Assembly (NCBI GenBank): GCA_020848895.1 | Contig: JADLHI010000007.1 | Span: 1-36,436, forward strand | DNA: 36,436 bases | Direction of reading: 5' to 3' | Origin: Hyphomonadaceae bacterium | Lineage (GTDB): Bacteria; Pseudomonadota; Alphaproteobacteria; Caulobacterales; Aquidulcibacteraceae | Shown here: positions 1 to 9,087 of the stretch, piece after piece | How the letters are laid out: every line of letters begins with the position of its first letter | Numbering within the stretch: position 1 is the first letter of the stretch | Made by a program: the position numbers and the translations under genes | The notes under the pieces: model-generated | The model's input: the letters and a program-made list of their open reading frames with translations, nothing else | Told to the model about the DNA's origin: nothing | The model's database searches: none

Positions 1-230
1 CGTGGCGACCCCGGAGAGATCACCCTGGCGCCGCGATTTCAGAAACTTACGCGGAAAACTGCCAAACCTGCGTCTCTGATTTTTCAGAGGCTTAGCGACG
101 CTGTGCCAACCCGCAATCGCAAGCGGAGGCGTGGTTTGCGAATGTCCGATCCGCGAGGCGCGGTGTCTGATGTGGACGCGGTGCGAGCCGTACGTAAGGA
201 TGTGTCTCGGCGGCTGGGGATGGCCCAAAG

Positions 231-755
231 TTGCCGGTCGCATCGCTACCGAGAACCATCCCAGAGCAGAGGCCGGAATGCTTAGACCGCGGCTCGCCCC
301 GAGCGGCTCATCGCGTCCGCCGTCGACACCATTGGCGTAGTGTCTTGGGCGTCGCGCATCGATGCATTGTGCCGTTCACAGCCTTCAGCGAATACGAAGA
401 CGCCTCGCCGAAAGGTAAGAAACAGATTCGGTGGTTCGCGCCGCGCGACCGGGGCGTTGCGTACTTCGCCGGCCTCTACAGAGTCTGGTACGGCGATTAC
501 GGCTCCAAGAAAGAGCCGAATGAAGGCGACCACGTGCTGTTCGGTTTCTTGACGACGGACGCGAACGACCTTGTTCGGCCAGTGCACGCTAAGGCGATGC
601 CCGTTGTACTAACCGACCAAGCCGCCTGTGAAGAATGGTTGAACGCGCCGCCGGAAGAGATTGAAGCGATCCAAGCCCGCGCACTGCCGGCAGACGCGCT
701 TGAGATCGTCGGCGATGAGGAAGCGGCGCAGTTTGTTGGCGGCCATTTGAAGTGA
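231..755 (+). pseudogene. SRAP (YedK-like, SOS response-associated peptidase family) remnant, N-terminus lost
   Basis: The reading frame from about 340 on matches the C-terminal two thirds of the alphaproteobacterial SRAP/YedK family. It shows an HRCIVPFTAFSEYE segment, the active-site-region glutamate, then FAGLYRVW, FGFLTTDANDLVRPVHAKAMPV and a closing WLNAPPEE region. Family members begin with Met-Cys, and that N-terminal cysteine crosslinks to abasic sites in single-stranded DNA. No such start exists in this frame; the only start is a TTG at 231 that yields unrelated arginine-rich residues. Pieces resembling the missing part (a GWGWPK-like stretch near 212-232) lie in another frame, so I infer frameshift decay. 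Without the catalytic cysteine the product should not work as a DNA-protein crosslinker. A small divergent SRAP variant is the less likely alternative. Confidence 0.7.
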
Positions 756-809
756 ACGATCGCCGTCTCGCGCTAGGGCGCGCCGGGCTCTCGTCGCGTG
801 GCGACCGTC

Positions 810-835
810 TAAGTGGGCGGCTTAAGTGGGCTGCT
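810..835. repeat. 13-bp tandem duplication downstream of the SRAP remnant
   Basis: TAAGTGGGCGGCT at 810-822 is followed directly by TAAGTGGGCTGCT at 823-835, with one mismatch. The second copy ends at the stop codon of the minus-strand RidA gene. It looks like a small slippage duplication in a decaying intergenic stretch; I see no function. Confidence 0.6.
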
Positions 836-1289
836 AATGTCTTTGTTGCCTGACTGCTATGGCCTCGATTTCGATCAGAATGTCAGGCCTGCCCCAATCG
901 GCGCCGGGCACGGTGGTGCGCGCCGGCGGCCGGGCGCTAAAGCGTTCGGCGTAGACGCCGTTCATGCCCGGCATGTCGCTCGGGTTGCGCAGAAAGACAG
1001 TCGTTTTGACGACATCGTCGAGGGACAGGCCGTTGGCGCGAAGCAGCGATTCCAGATTGGCAATCGCCAGCGTTGTCTGAGGACCGATCTCAGGCGCGGC
1101 AAATGTCCCTGTTGTTGAATCGAATGCGATGATTCCAGAGATGAACACGAAATCACCCGCCGCCACGGCCTGCGAGTACGGGCCCAACGGCGACGTGGCG
1201 GGGTCCCGCAACAGCGCTACAGGAGGCGCTGTCGCGCAGGCGGCGAGCACAGCCGCCAAAGACGTCGCCACAAGTGCCCTTGTCCGCAT
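834..1289 (-). CDS. RidA/YjgF-family protein, predicted lipoprotein
   Basis: This 151-residue protein carries a RidA (YjgF/YER057c/UK114) domain from about residue 30 to the end, with typical blocks GPYSQAV, FISGII, SLDDVVKTTVFL and a retained Arg in the PARTTV segment. RidA proteins normally hydrolyse reactive enamine/imine intermediates in the cytosol. Here a hydrophobic signal with a lipobox (L15-A16-A17-C18) precedes the domain, so export and lipidation are predicted. The ATG at 1289 follows GGGGAAAG by about five bases. The gene is divergent from the rhaD operon and shares its 126-nt intergenic region, so it may answer to the same operators. Its substrate cannot be read from the sequence. 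An exported RidA is unusual; a second one lies at 34624. Confidence 0.85.
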   Translation of the reverse strand: MRTRALVATSLAAVLAACATAPPVALLRDPATSPLGPYSQAVAAGDFVFISGIIAFDSTTGTFAAPEIGPQTTLAIANLESLLRANGLSLDDVVKTTVFLRNPSDMPGMNGVYAERFSARPPARTTVPGADWGRPDILIEIEAIAVRQQRH

Positions 1290-1317
1290 TCGCTTTCCCC
1301 ATGGGTATGCTGAATGA

Positions 1318-1341
1318 TTGATCGAAAGAGATCGTAAATGG
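1318..1341 (+). promoter_or_regulatory. Direct-repeat operator, rhaD promoter, copy 1
   Basis: GATCG at 1320 and again at 1330 form a 10-bp direct repeat inside TTGATCGAAAGAGATCG, followed by TAAATGG. The pattern recurs at 1349, 19452, 19485, 10535 (minus) and 30475 (minus). Direct repeats one helical turn apart suit DeoR-family regulators, and one is encoded at 6099. Assignment of the regulator is inference. Confidence 0.55.
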
Positions 1342-1348
1342 AGCTTGG

Positions 1349-1372
1349 ATGATTGTCTATGATCGGTTTGAA
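1349..1372 (+). promoter_or_regulatory. Direct-repeat operator, rhaD promoter, copy 2, overlapping a possible -35
   Basis: GATTG at 1351 and GATCG at 1361 repeat the 10-bp spacing, 31 bp downstream of copy 1. A TTGTCT (1353-1358), 17-bp spacer and TAAGGT (1376-1381) could be a sigma70-type promoter overlapped by this copy, which would suit repression. The promoter call is weaker than the repeat. Confidence 0.5.
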
Positions 1373-1415
1373 GGGTAAGGTCGCTGCTGCGTAGGCGGCA
1401 TTTGGAGAGATCGGT

Positions 1416-3509
1416 ATGGATGGGGCGACCCTTATGGCCTCAACGCCTTTGGCGACGCCAGCATCGCATTGGACCGACAAGGCGTGCGCCGGCGAGAGCG
1501 AAGCCGAGCAACTCATCTATCGCTCCCGCTTGTTGGGCGCGGACTTGGCGGTGACAAATTACGGTGGCGGCAACACCTCCGCCAAGGTCGAAGATCGCGA
1601 TCCGCTGACGGGTGAGCCTATAACGGTCTTGTGGGTCAAGGGGTCAGGAGGAGACCTGGGCACGATCGCCGCAGGCGGATTCGCCACCTTGGATCTCGCC
1701 AGGCTCTTGGCGCTCGACGCACGCTACAAGGGGCCTGAGCAAGAAGACGCGATGAGCGGGATGCTCTCGCACTGCACGTTCAAATCGAATCCGCGCGCCG
1801 CGTCTATAGACACAGCCCTGCATGCTTTGCTGCCTTATGCGCACATCGACCATATGCATCCCGATTCTGTCACCGCTCTTGCGGCAGCAGAGGATGGAGA
1901 GGCGCTTACCCAGGATGTGTTTGGTGGCGAGATCGGGTGGTTGGCTTGGCGGCGGCCGGGATGGGAGCTTGCGCGCCAACTCGCGGCCCTCGTGCGACGA
2001 GACCCGAATCTGAGGGGCGTCGTCTTAGCGAACCATGGCTTGGTTACCTGGGGCGAGAGCGCCCGAGCGTGCTACGAAAACACGATCGCAACGATCGCAA
2101 AGGCCGCTGACGTTCTGAACATACGGCTGGCGCGTAAAGCAGCTTTCGGCGGAGGCGCTGTGGCGCAACTCGCGAATGCGGAAAGGCGCGCCAAGGCAGG
2201 CGAAGTGTTGATCACTTTGCGTCCGATGGTGAGCGGAGTGAGTGGCAAAACGGCTCATTTCGTAGACTCCGCAGAAGTCTTGGAGTTTGTTTGCTCGAAG
2301 GATCTGCAGCGCTTGGCGGCGATCGGCACCTCGTGCCCCGACCACTTCTTACGCACCAAAATTTGGCCGCTTGTGATCAGCCCGGATCTTAGTCGCCCAG
2401 AAACGGCCATTGCGGTGGAGAATTATCGGAAGGATTACTCGGCATATTATGAGCGATGCCGCCGGCCCGATAGTCCTGCCATGCGTGACCCCAACCCGGT
2501 GCTGGTAGCTCTGCCCGGAATCGGGCTTGCGTCCTTTGCCAAAGACAAAGCGACGGCGCGTGTTGCGTGTGAGTTCTTCATCAACGCCATCAACGTCATG
2601 CGCGGCGCAGAAGCCGTGTCGCGATACCGTGGCCTGCCTGAGCAAGAAGCCTTCGATATAGAATACTGGCTGCTTGAAGAGGCAAAACTCCAGCGCATGC
2701 CGCCGCCTTTGCCTCTGGAGGGCCGCATCGCGTTGATCACGGGTGGTGCGGGCGGCATTGGCCGCGCGGTCGCCGAACGCTTGCTGGCGGACGGCGCCAA
2801 TGTGTTCCTCGTCGACCGCGCGGAAGAGTCATTGACGGCGGCGATGTCACACTTGCGCGGACGCAGCAGCGCCGATCGGGTGGCCGGAATTTGCGTCGAC
2901 GTGACCAATGAAGCGCGCATGACTGAGGCATTTCGCACCTGTGCGCTTGAGTTTGGCGGGCTCGACATACTTGTCGCCAATGCGGGTCTCGCCGCCTCTG
3001 CGCCGATTGAAGAGACCTCGCTTGATCAATGGCGCGAGACATTCGCGGTGCTAGGCGATGGCTACTTCTTGGCGTCTCGCGAGGCGTTCCGCGTGATGAG
3101 GGAACAGGGCGGGGGCTCGATCGTTTTCGTGGCGTCCAAGAACGCGCTTGCGGCGACGCCTGGGGCGGCGGCTTACGCGTCCGCCAAGGCCGCCGAATTG
3201 CACTTGGCGCGTTGCTTGGCGCTCGAAGGTGCGCCGCACAACATTCGCGTGAATGCCGTCAACCCAGACGCAGTGTTGCGTGGATCCCAAATCTGGAATG
3301 GCAATTGGCGCGCCGAACGCGCGGCCGCATACGGAATTGAGGAAGGCGATCTTGAAGAACATTATCGCAAACGATCCTTGCTTCAACAATCCGTCTTGCC
3401 GGAGGACGTTGCTGAGGCGGTGGCGTTCTTCGCAAGCGCTCGCTCCTCGAAGTCGACCGGCAATATCCTCAATGTTGACGGCGGCAATGTAACCGCCTTC
3501 ACGCGTTGA
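1416..3509 (+). CDS. rhaD: Bifunctional rhamnulose-1-phosphate aldolase / L-lactaldehyde dehydrogenase
   Basis: This is a 697-residue fusion. Residues ~30-400 are a class II aldolase/adducin domain with the glycine-rich YGGGNTSAK loop and a probable metal site at H143, H146 or H148 (in HIDHMHP) and H207 (ANHG). From ~435 there is a short-chain dehydrogenase with a TGGAGGIG nucleotide loop (~442-449), a NAG motif and the catalytic Y587-xxx-K591. This architecture is the known RhaD/RhaE-type enzyme: it splits L-rhamnulose-1-phosphate to DHAP and L-lactaldehyde and oxidises the lactaldehyde to L-lactate in the cytosol. The ATG at 1416 has GGAGA eight bases upstream. It is first gene of an operon with the rhamnosidase, DeoR regulator and P450; its promoter carries two direct-repeat operators. 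Isomerase and kinase lie at 23-26 kb. Confidence 0.93.
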   Translation: MDGATLMASTPLATPASHWTDKACAGESEAEQLIYRSRLLGADLAVTNYGGGNTSAKVEDRDPLTGEPITVLWVKGSGGDLGTIAAGGFATLDLARLLALDARYKGPEQEDAMSGMLSHCTFKSNPRAASIDTALHALLPYAHIDHMHPDSVTALAAAEDGEALTQDVFGGEIGWLAWRRPGWELARQLAALVRRDPNLRGVVLANHGLVTWGESARACYENTIATIAKAADVLNIRLARKAAFGGGAVAQLANAERRAKAGEVLITLRPMVSGVSGKTAHFVDSAEVLEFVCSKDLQRLAAIGTSCPDHFLRTKIWPLVISPDLSRPETAIAVENYRKDYSAYYERCRRPDSPAMRDPNPVLVALPGIGLASFAKDKATARVACEFFINAINVMRGAEAVSRYRGLPEQEAFDIEYWLLEEAKLQRMPPPLPLEGRIALITGGAGGIGRAVAERLLADGANVFLVDRAEESLTAAMSHLRGRSSADRVAGICVDVTNEARMTEAFRTCALEFGGLDILVANAGLAASAPIEETSLDQWRETFAVLGDGYFLASREAFRVMREQGGGSIVFVASKNALAATPGAAAYASAKAAELHLARCLALEGAPHNIRVNAVNPDAVLRGSQIWNGNWRAERAAAYGIEEGDLEEHYRKRSLLQQSVLPEDVAEAVAFFASARSSKSTGNILNVDGGNVTAFTR

Positions 3510-3529
3510 GGCCGGAGCGCGCGAGCCCA

Positions 3530-6112
3530 ATGCCAACCGCGCCCTTCATCTGGACAAGTAAGCAGGCGATCGATCCAGATGGCTTCTTCGCAGCAATTCG
3601 CGGCGTCGCTCCCCGCACCGACGGGCTGAATCGCTGGTTCCTGTTTCGGCGGCGTGTTGATCTCGACTTCGACCCCGACGAGGCAGCGTTGAAGATCACC
3701 AGCGATGGTAAGTACCAGTTGTTCGTGAACGGCCTCCGGTTGGGGCGCGGGCCTGTCCGATGTTCACCGCTCCACCAGCGCTATGACACCTACCAAGGCA
3801 TCTCTTGCTTTCGCCGCGGCGAAAACATCATCGGCGTGCTGGTTCACACCTATGGCGCGGACACTGCCTTCTATGAGGGTGTGCATGGGCATTGGCGCTC
3901 GACCTTTGGCGATGGAGCTTTGTGGCTCGATGGCAGAGTCTCGGGGCGCGGCATCGGCGCCAGCGTATCGACCGATGAAGAATGGCGCGCATTGGAATGT
4001 GATGCCTGGCGGCGGGACACGCCGCAGGTGAACTCGGGCTTGGGGTTCGTTGAGGATTTCGACGCGCGCCGTTTCCCCGAGGATTGGCTCGATCCAACGT
4101 TCGACGATGGCGCTTGGGAGGCCGTTCAAATTCTGACCGCAGGGGGCGGAGGTCCCGAGGCGCGGTTCGGCGGCGCTGTTACGCGGCCTTTCCCGATGCT
4201 CAAACCATCCTTGATGCCGCATCAAGCAGAAGAGATCGTAGCGCCTGTTCGGTTGGTGTGGGCGCGCGAATCCCACACAGTTGAGCTTCCGATTTCACAG
4301 CAGGCCTACGAGGAGCCGCTTGGGCCAACGAGTCCCGAACGCCTCGCGCTCTGTGCGCCGATTCTAGTGGGCGGTGCAGACATCGCCACAGAGGAAGGGC
4401 GTGGCGCGGTGCTGCTGTTCGACTTCGGTGAGATTCAGGCGGGGCGTCCGCGCATCGAAATTGACGCCAAGGGCGGAGAAGAATTTGACATCATTGTTTC
4501 AGAACGTCTGCCCGGGGAGTACGAGGCGGAAGGTATAGCGCCTGATGCACGGATAGAGCGCAAACCGCTGCTCGGATTGGACGCGCATGTCACGCGATAT
4601 ACAGCGCGCGCTGGCGCGCAGACGTTCGAGAGTTTTGAGTGGGACGCCGTGCGCTGGCTTCAACTTACGGTGCGCCACGCGCCGGCCGGCGTGCGTATTA
4701 ACAGTGTCGCTGTAGTCACGACGCGATTTCCGGCTCTGCGGCGTGGCCACTTTGAGTGTTCCGATCCGATGCTGACGCGATTGTGGTCGCTCGGTGCGCG
4801 CACGATTGAACTTTGCATGCATGATGGGTGGGTTGATTGCCCCTCGCGTGAGCAGCGCCAATGGCTCGGCGATGCGACGGTCGAACACTTGGCCGGAGAG
4901 GCGGCGTTCGGCTCGAACATTCACCCTCTCAATCATCATTTCCTAGTATCGGCGGCCGAAAGTCAGCGGACGGATGGGTTGCTGGAGATGTTTGCGCCTG
5001 GCGATCATCGTCGATTTGGATGGCTCATTCCCGATTTCACCCTGCAATGGATATTCAACGTCGCCGACCATTTTGAGTATTCGGGCGATGGCGCCCTATT
5101 GAGGGAGGTGTTTCCCACACTCCTGAAAGCGCTTTCCTGGTTTGAAGCCTTGCAGGGGGAGGATGGTCGCATCGCGGACTTGCCGTATTGGCATTTTCAA
5201 GATTGGGCTGCGGTTGGGCGAACTGGTTATGCGACAGTATTGAACGCCGAATTGTTGGGCGCGTTTGGCGTTGCCGCGCGACTGGCGCGGGCGCTTGAGT
5301 GGCCCCACGAGGCCGCTCGCCTGGAGGCAAAAGTCACAAGCCTAAAGCGCGCCTTGGAATCGCATTGGGACGAACAGCGCGGTGTTTACGTCGATAGTGT
5401 AAATCCCGCGACTGGCCTGCGTGAGGCGCGCTGCTCTCAGCATGCGAATGCGGCTATGATCTTGTGGGGCCAATTGGACTCTCATCGTATGGAACGCATA
5501 GCCGCTGAAATCGGCGACCGCGCGCAACTCCGATTGACGCCGGCGCCGCCGGTGACGATGAGCGGAGAGCCGTTCGACGCGGCCACCGACATCGTGCTCG
5601 CCAATACGTTCTTTAGCCACTTTGTCTATGCGGCTCTTGCCAAAGCTGGGCGCCTTGATCTTGCGCTCGCTTTGATGCGGGAGCGTTACGGCGCCATGTT
5701 GGCTGCTGGCGCGACCAGCCTTTGGGAGGGTTTCGAGCCCCACACTAGCCTCGCGCACGGCTTTTCTTCTTCGCCAACATGGCAATTGTCACGTCACGTG
5801 CTTGGCGTAACGCCAAGTTCGCCGGGCTTTGCGCGCGCGCGAATTGCGCCCTATTTGGGTGACCTGGATTTCGCCAGGGGTGTTCATCCGACGCGACTTG
5901 GCGATGTGACCGTGTCGATGCAGCGTGCGGGCGCTTCAATTGATATCGACATATCTCTTCCCACCGCAATGGATGGGGTGCTGGCGGCGCCGCCAGGATT
6001 CTGCGTGGTGGGGGATGTCCAACTATTTCCCGGATCGAACCGACGGCAGATGCAAGAAATTCATGGATCGGTCCCGCAATTGAGCGAAGGTGAACGCGAT
6101 GCGTCAAAGTGA
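3530..6112 (+). CDS. Alpha-L-rhamnosidase, glycoside hydrolase family 78
   Basis: The protein has about 860 residues: N-terminal beta-sandwich modules, an (alpha/alpha)6 catalytic domain from ~420 to ~780 and a C-terminal beta domain, as in GH78. The signature DCPSREQRQWLGD places D436, E441 and D448 with exactly the spacing of the catalytic Asp567/Glu572/Asp579 I recall for Bacillus RhaB. E733 in SLWEGFEP corresponds to that enzyme's Glu841. It should release terminal L-rhamnose by inversion. I see no signal peptide, so it probably acts in the cytoplasm on imported rhamnosides. A TTG at 3506 overlaps the rhaD stop; the ATG at 3530, with GGAG at 3514, is my preferred start. The end overlaps the regulator gene. 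The natural substrate is unknown. Confidence 0.92.
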   Translation: MPTAPFIWTSKQAIDPDGFFAAIRGVAPRTDGLNRWFLFRRRVDLDFDPDEAALKITSDGKYQLFVNGLRLGRGPVRCSPLHQRYDTYQGISCFRRGENIIGVLVHTYGADTAFYEGVHGHWRSTFGDGALWLDGRVSGRGIGASVSTDEEWRALECDAWRRDTPQVNSGLGFVEDFDARRFPEDWLDPTFDDGAWEAVQILTAGGGGPEARFGGAVTRPFPMLKPSLMPHQAEEIVAPVRLVWARESHTVELPISQQAYEEPLGPTSPERLALCAPILVGGADIATEEGRGAVLLFDFGEIQAGRPRIEIDAKGGEEFDIIVSERLPGEYEAEGIAPDARIERKPLLGLDAHVTRYTARAGAQTFESFEWDAVRWLQLTVRHAPAGVRINSVAVVTTRFPALRRGHFECSDPMLTRLWSLGARTIELCMHDGWVDCPSREQRQWLGDATVEHLAGEAAFGSNIHPLNHHFLVSAAESQRTDGLLEMFAPGDHRRFGWLIPDFTLQWIFNVADHFEYSGDGALLREVFPTLLKALSWFEALQGEDGRIADLPYWHFQDWAAVGRTGYATVLNAELLGAFGVAARLARALEWPHEAARLEAKVTSLKRALESHWDEQRGVYVDSVNPATGLREARCSQHANAAMILWGQLDSHRMERIAAEIGDRAQLRLTPAPPVTMSGEPFDAATDIVLANTFFSHFVYAALAKAGRLDLALALMRERYGAMLAAGATSLWEGFEPHTSLAHGFSSSPTWQLSRHVLGVTPSSPGFARARIAPYLGDLDFARGVHPTRLGDVTVSMQRAGASIDIDISLPTAMDGVLAAPPGFCVVGDVQLFPGSNRRQMQEIHGSVPQLSEGERDASK

Positions 6113-6869
6113 GCGGCGGCGGGAGATTCTCAATCGGCTGACGCAAGAGCCGTTTGCGTCGGTGCAAGAACTCCAAAATCTGGTGGGAGCCTCCGAGGCG
6201 ACCATCAGGCGTGATCTTAGACGGTTGGCCGAAGATGGCGCTTTGAAGCGCGTTCATGGCGGCGTCGAACGGCCCGAGACGCAGGCGTCTCACCTCTCTG
6301 GCACACCGCTCGCCCGCAACAAACAGATCAACATTCCGCAAAAGCGCGCGATCGCACGCGCGGCGGCTCAACTCATTGAGCAGGGCGAAACGCTTGTGAT
6401 CGATGGTGGATCAACAACCTCGCTCTTGTGTCCCTACCTCGCCGATTTGGATCTGCAGGTGCTGACCAATTCGCTGCCGATCATTGAACAATTGTTGCTC
6501 TCGGCGCGGACGCGTCTGCTTGTGCCAGGCGGAGAGGTGTTTCGCGAGCAAAGTATTATTCTGTCGCCCTATGAGGACGATGGAACCTCCGAGTGCTTTG
6601 CCTCCAAGATGTTGATGGGCGCGCAAGCGCTCTCGCCTATGGGGCTGATGCAAGCGGATTCAATTCTAATCCGAGCAGAACGCCGGCTTATGGCGCGCGC
6701 CGAAAAGCTCATCGTGCTCGCCGATAGCTCCAAGTTCGAACGTAGGACCGGGCTGGTTCTATGCCCGCTCAGTGAGATCGACATTGTCGTGACCGACGCC
6801 GGAATCGGCGCGAAGGATCGCGCCATGTTGGAAAAGGCAGGCGTGCAAGTCGTTATCGCGGCGAACTAA
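6099..6869 (+). CDS. DeoR-family transcriptional regulator, probable rhamnose regulator
   Basis: The 256-residue protein has an N-terminal DeoR winged helix (residues ~4-57) with VQELQNLVGASEATIRRDL as recognition helix region and the family's LKRVHGG turn. A DeoR C-terminal sugar-phosphate sensor domain follows, with IDGGSTT, LTNS and VLADSSKF. The ATG at 6099 is seven bases after GAAGG; a GTG at 6090 is the alternative. It overlaps the end of the rhamnosidase gene, so translation is probably coupled. Rhizobial rhamnose regulators (RhaR) are also DeoR members, which supports the role. I infer that it binds the 10-bp direct repeats seen at four promoters here and is relieved by a phosphorylated rhamnose intermediate; neither step is shown by sequence. 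Confidence 0.9.
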   Translation: MRQSERRREILNRLTQEPFASVQELQNLVGASEATIRRDLRRLAEDGALKRVHGGVERPETQASHLSGTPLARNKQINIPQKRAIARAAAQLIEQGETLVIDGGSTTSLLCPYLADLDLQVLTNSLPIIEQLLLSARTRLLVPGGEVFREQSIILSPYEDDGTSECFASKMLMGAQALSPMGLMQADSILIRAERRLMARAEKLIVLADSSKFERRTGLVLCPLSEIDIVVTDAGIGAKDRAMLEKAGVQVVIAAN

Positions 6870-6887
6870 CCACCCCCTGGAAATCGC

Positions 6888-8150
6888 GTGATGCCTGACG
6901 ATCCGACCATTAAAGTATCGCCCCAACCTGCCAATAGAATAGATGGGCGGGAGTTCTCTGAGATTTGCCCGGCCTATCTTGGTAGGCCGCACGCGCGTCT
7001 GGACCCGCTCCGTGAGCAGGGGCCGTTTGCGTGGGATGAGACGCAGAAGCAGTACTTCTTGGTGTGCCATGGCGCGGTGCGACGTGTCTTGCAGGATCGT
7101 ACGCTGCTGCGCGACAGATCGCGGGCCGGCGCTGGCACGGCCGTGGCAGGGACGTACGATGCGCCGCCCAAAGACATTGTTGAGCGCAGGAACGGAGCCC
7201 AAGTGCTCATCTTCAAGGACGGCGAAGACCACGTTCGCTTGCGCACCCTTGTTGGCGCGTTTCTTGCGCGCGTGCGTGAAGCGCGCCCGGTGGTTGAGGC
7301 GATTGTGCGCGATGTCGTGACCGCATTGCCAGCGGGCGGCGTGGCCTTTGATCTTGTGGCGCAATTCGCCATTCCTATTCCTGTGCGCGTAATCGCAACC
7401 TTGCTCGGCTTGCCTCAAAACGATCACACCAAGGTGCGCGCATGGTCCGATGACCTGGCGCTTGGCTTCAATCCCTACCGAACACAGGAAGAGGATGGGC
7501 GCCGTTGGCAGGCAATCCGCGAGATGCTCGTCTATTTTCGGGGCAGGCTGGAGGTTGCGAGAGCGACGAAGACGTCAGACCTAATCTCCGACTGGCTGTC
7601 GCTCAAAGAGCGAGGCGCGGATCTGAGTGAGGCAGAAATCGTGGATCATTGCATCATGATGCTGACCGCCGGCAATCTCTCGACGACCGATCTTATCTCA
7701 AATGCAACGCTCGCCATTCTCCGCGACGGGGGGCTTCGAGAAAAGCTACTGCGAGACAACGGTCTGGTCGCCGCAATAATCGAGGAAGCGCTCCGCGTGG
7801 ACCCACCGGTCACGACCACTGACAGAATTGTCGCGCGTGACGGAGATGTCGCCGATTGTCCGTTCCGCGAAGGCGACGTCCTCACAACTTCGCTGCTGGC
7901 CGCGAACCACGACCCGGAAGTGTTTGCAGATCCGCACCGCTTTGACGTCGCGCGGCCCCTCCGCCCACATTTGGCGTTTGGCGCCGGCGCACACATCTGC
8001 CTCGGCGCCCCGTTGGCGCGCCTGGAAGGGCAGACGGCGATCCGAGAATTGTTCGCCCGTTTCCGGGATCTTCAGCTTCTGGACGAAAGCGTGCAATTGC
8101 GTCCCGTGCCGGGCCATCGCGGCCCATCGCAACTTATGGTGCGCGGCTAA
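6888..8150 (+). CDS. Cytochrome P450 with an atypical I-helix
   Basis: This 420-residue soluble bacterial P450 has the K-helix E300-x-x-R303 and the heme loop FGAGAHICLG with the thiolate ligand C371. Position numbers count from the GTG at 6888; an ATG at 6891 is equally possible. The I-helix reads AGNLSTTD (A261-D268), where typical class I enzymes read AGNETT: the conserved acid is replaced by Leu264 and the usual Thr by Ser265. This may alter proton delivery or make the enzyme rely on its substrate. It starts 18 nt after the regulator gene, so it belongs to the rhamnose operon. No ferredoxin or reductase is in the window. Roles such as O-demethylation of a methylated sugar or aglycone hydroxylation are speculation. 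Its 3' end overlaps the convergent gene by 17 bp. Confidence 0.92.
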   Translation: MMPDDPTIKVSPQPANRIDGREFSEICPAYLGRPHARLDPLREQGPFAWDETQKQYFLVCHGAVRRVLQDRTLLRDRSRAGAGTAVAGTYDAPPKDIVERRNGAQVLIFKDGEDHVRLRTLVGAFLARVREARPVVEAIVRDVVTALPAGGVAFDLVAQFAIPIPVRVIATLLGLPQNDHTKVRAWSDDLALGFNPYRTQEEDGRRWQAIREMLVYFRGRLEVARATKTSDLISDWLSLKERGADLSEAEIVDHCIMMLTAGNLSTTDLISNATLAILRDGGLREKLLRDNGLVAAIIEEALRVDPPVTTTDRIVARDGDVADCPFREGDVLTTSLLAANHDPEVFADPHRFDVARPLRPHLAFGAGAHICLGAPLARLEGQTAIRELFARFRDLQLLDESVQLRPVPGHRGPSQLMVRG

Positions 8151-9087
8151 CGCTGCCCAGCCTGTTTTCAAAGAACGCCACGGCGGCTTCTGTTGAGGCG
8201 CGCGTCGCTCGCTCACTAAAGCGCAGGTCGACTGGGCCGCCCTGACCCTCGTGCGAGAACGGATCGTTGATCGTCGCGTCGGGCTCGCGCCGCTCCCAGG
8301 CGTGGGTGGCGCCGTCAAGCATGCGGACACTGACTATTGCCTGGGTGGCTGGTGGCAGTGATTGCTGTAGCGTGACGCAGCGATCAGGCCGGTCGTAAGC
8401 GTCGGCGGTTCCCGCTTGAATAAAAACCGGCGCTCCAGTCAGTTCGGTGAACTCATAACCAGGCGCGCGATTGTAGATCCAGCAAACAGGGTAAAGCGGC
8501 GCGTGGGCCGCAAAGGCTTGGGCGCCGGTGGCGTAACGGTCTCGGTTGGCTTGGGTGGCGCTCAGCATGGAGACGACGCCGCCCCAAGAGAAGCCCATAA
8601 TGCCTATGCGCGTGGGGTCCACGTCGTGTGCCTCTTCACTCAAGAATCGCAAAGCTGCAAAGGCGTCGGGTAGTGTCTCGCCGACGTTGCGTGGCCTCTC
8701 GGCGGCGCTGCGCACGTGCCGCGGCGCCCAAAGGTCAATCTCCAACGTGACGAAGCCGGCACTGTTCAGCGCCGCAGCATAGTGTTCGCCGCGGCTGTCG
8801 ACGCCGCCCGAGCCGTGCACGATCACGATAGCGGGGCGCGGTTGGGTCCCAGAGGCGTAGGGCACGCGAAGAATTCCTGCGGTGCTCCATGTTCGCCCGC
8901 CATCGGTCACGGGAAAGGACACAAAGTAGCTTTTGGCGTCGAGGCGGGCGGAGTCCGCTCGCGCATAGGACACAGCTCCAGCAGCGTCAGGCGCGCTCGG
9001 CGCGGTCGCAGAAGCGCAAGCGCCAAGGAGGACTGCGAAAAGCGCGCTCATCGCGCGCCTCCGTGAGCAGGACCCGAAACGCTTCAT
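8134..9087 (-). CDS. Dienelactone-hydrolase-like alpha/beta hydrolase, predicted lipoprotein
   Basis: The 317-residue protein has an alpha/beta-hydrolase fold. It shows the oxyanion HGSGG (91-95), the nucleophile elbow GFSWGG with S167, a probable acid at D229 or D232 (AGTADAYD) and H262 (THAW). The family includes dienelactone hydrolases and many carboxyl esterases. A signal with lipobox L21-G22-A23-C24 predicts lipidation and a periplasmic position. An internal ATG coding for M13 would still give a working signal. Its start overlaps the symporter stop by 4 nt, so the two form an operon. It may remove acyl groups from glycosides before import, but no substrate can be deduced. Confidence 0.85.
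   Translation of the reverse strand: MKRFGSCSRRRAMSALFAVLLGACASATAPSAPDAAGAVSYARADSARLDAKSYFVSFPVTDGGRTWSTAGILRVPYASGTQPRPAIVIVHGSGGVDSRGEHYAAALNSAGFVTLEIDLWAPRHVRSAAERPRNVGETLPDAFAALRFLSEEAHDVDPTRIGIMGFSWGGVVSMLSATQANRDRYATGAQAFAAHAPLYPVCWIYNRAPGYEFTELTGAPVFIQAGTADAYDRPDRCVTLQQSLPPATQAIVSVRMLDGATHAWERREPDATINDPFSHEGQGGPVDLRFSERATRASTEAAVAFFENRLGSVSRAP

Noticed and set aside
5745..6371. Minus-strand frame of 208 codons over the rhamnosidase/regulator junction
   Set aside because: Antisense to two solid genes, arginine/proline-rich, no start signal.
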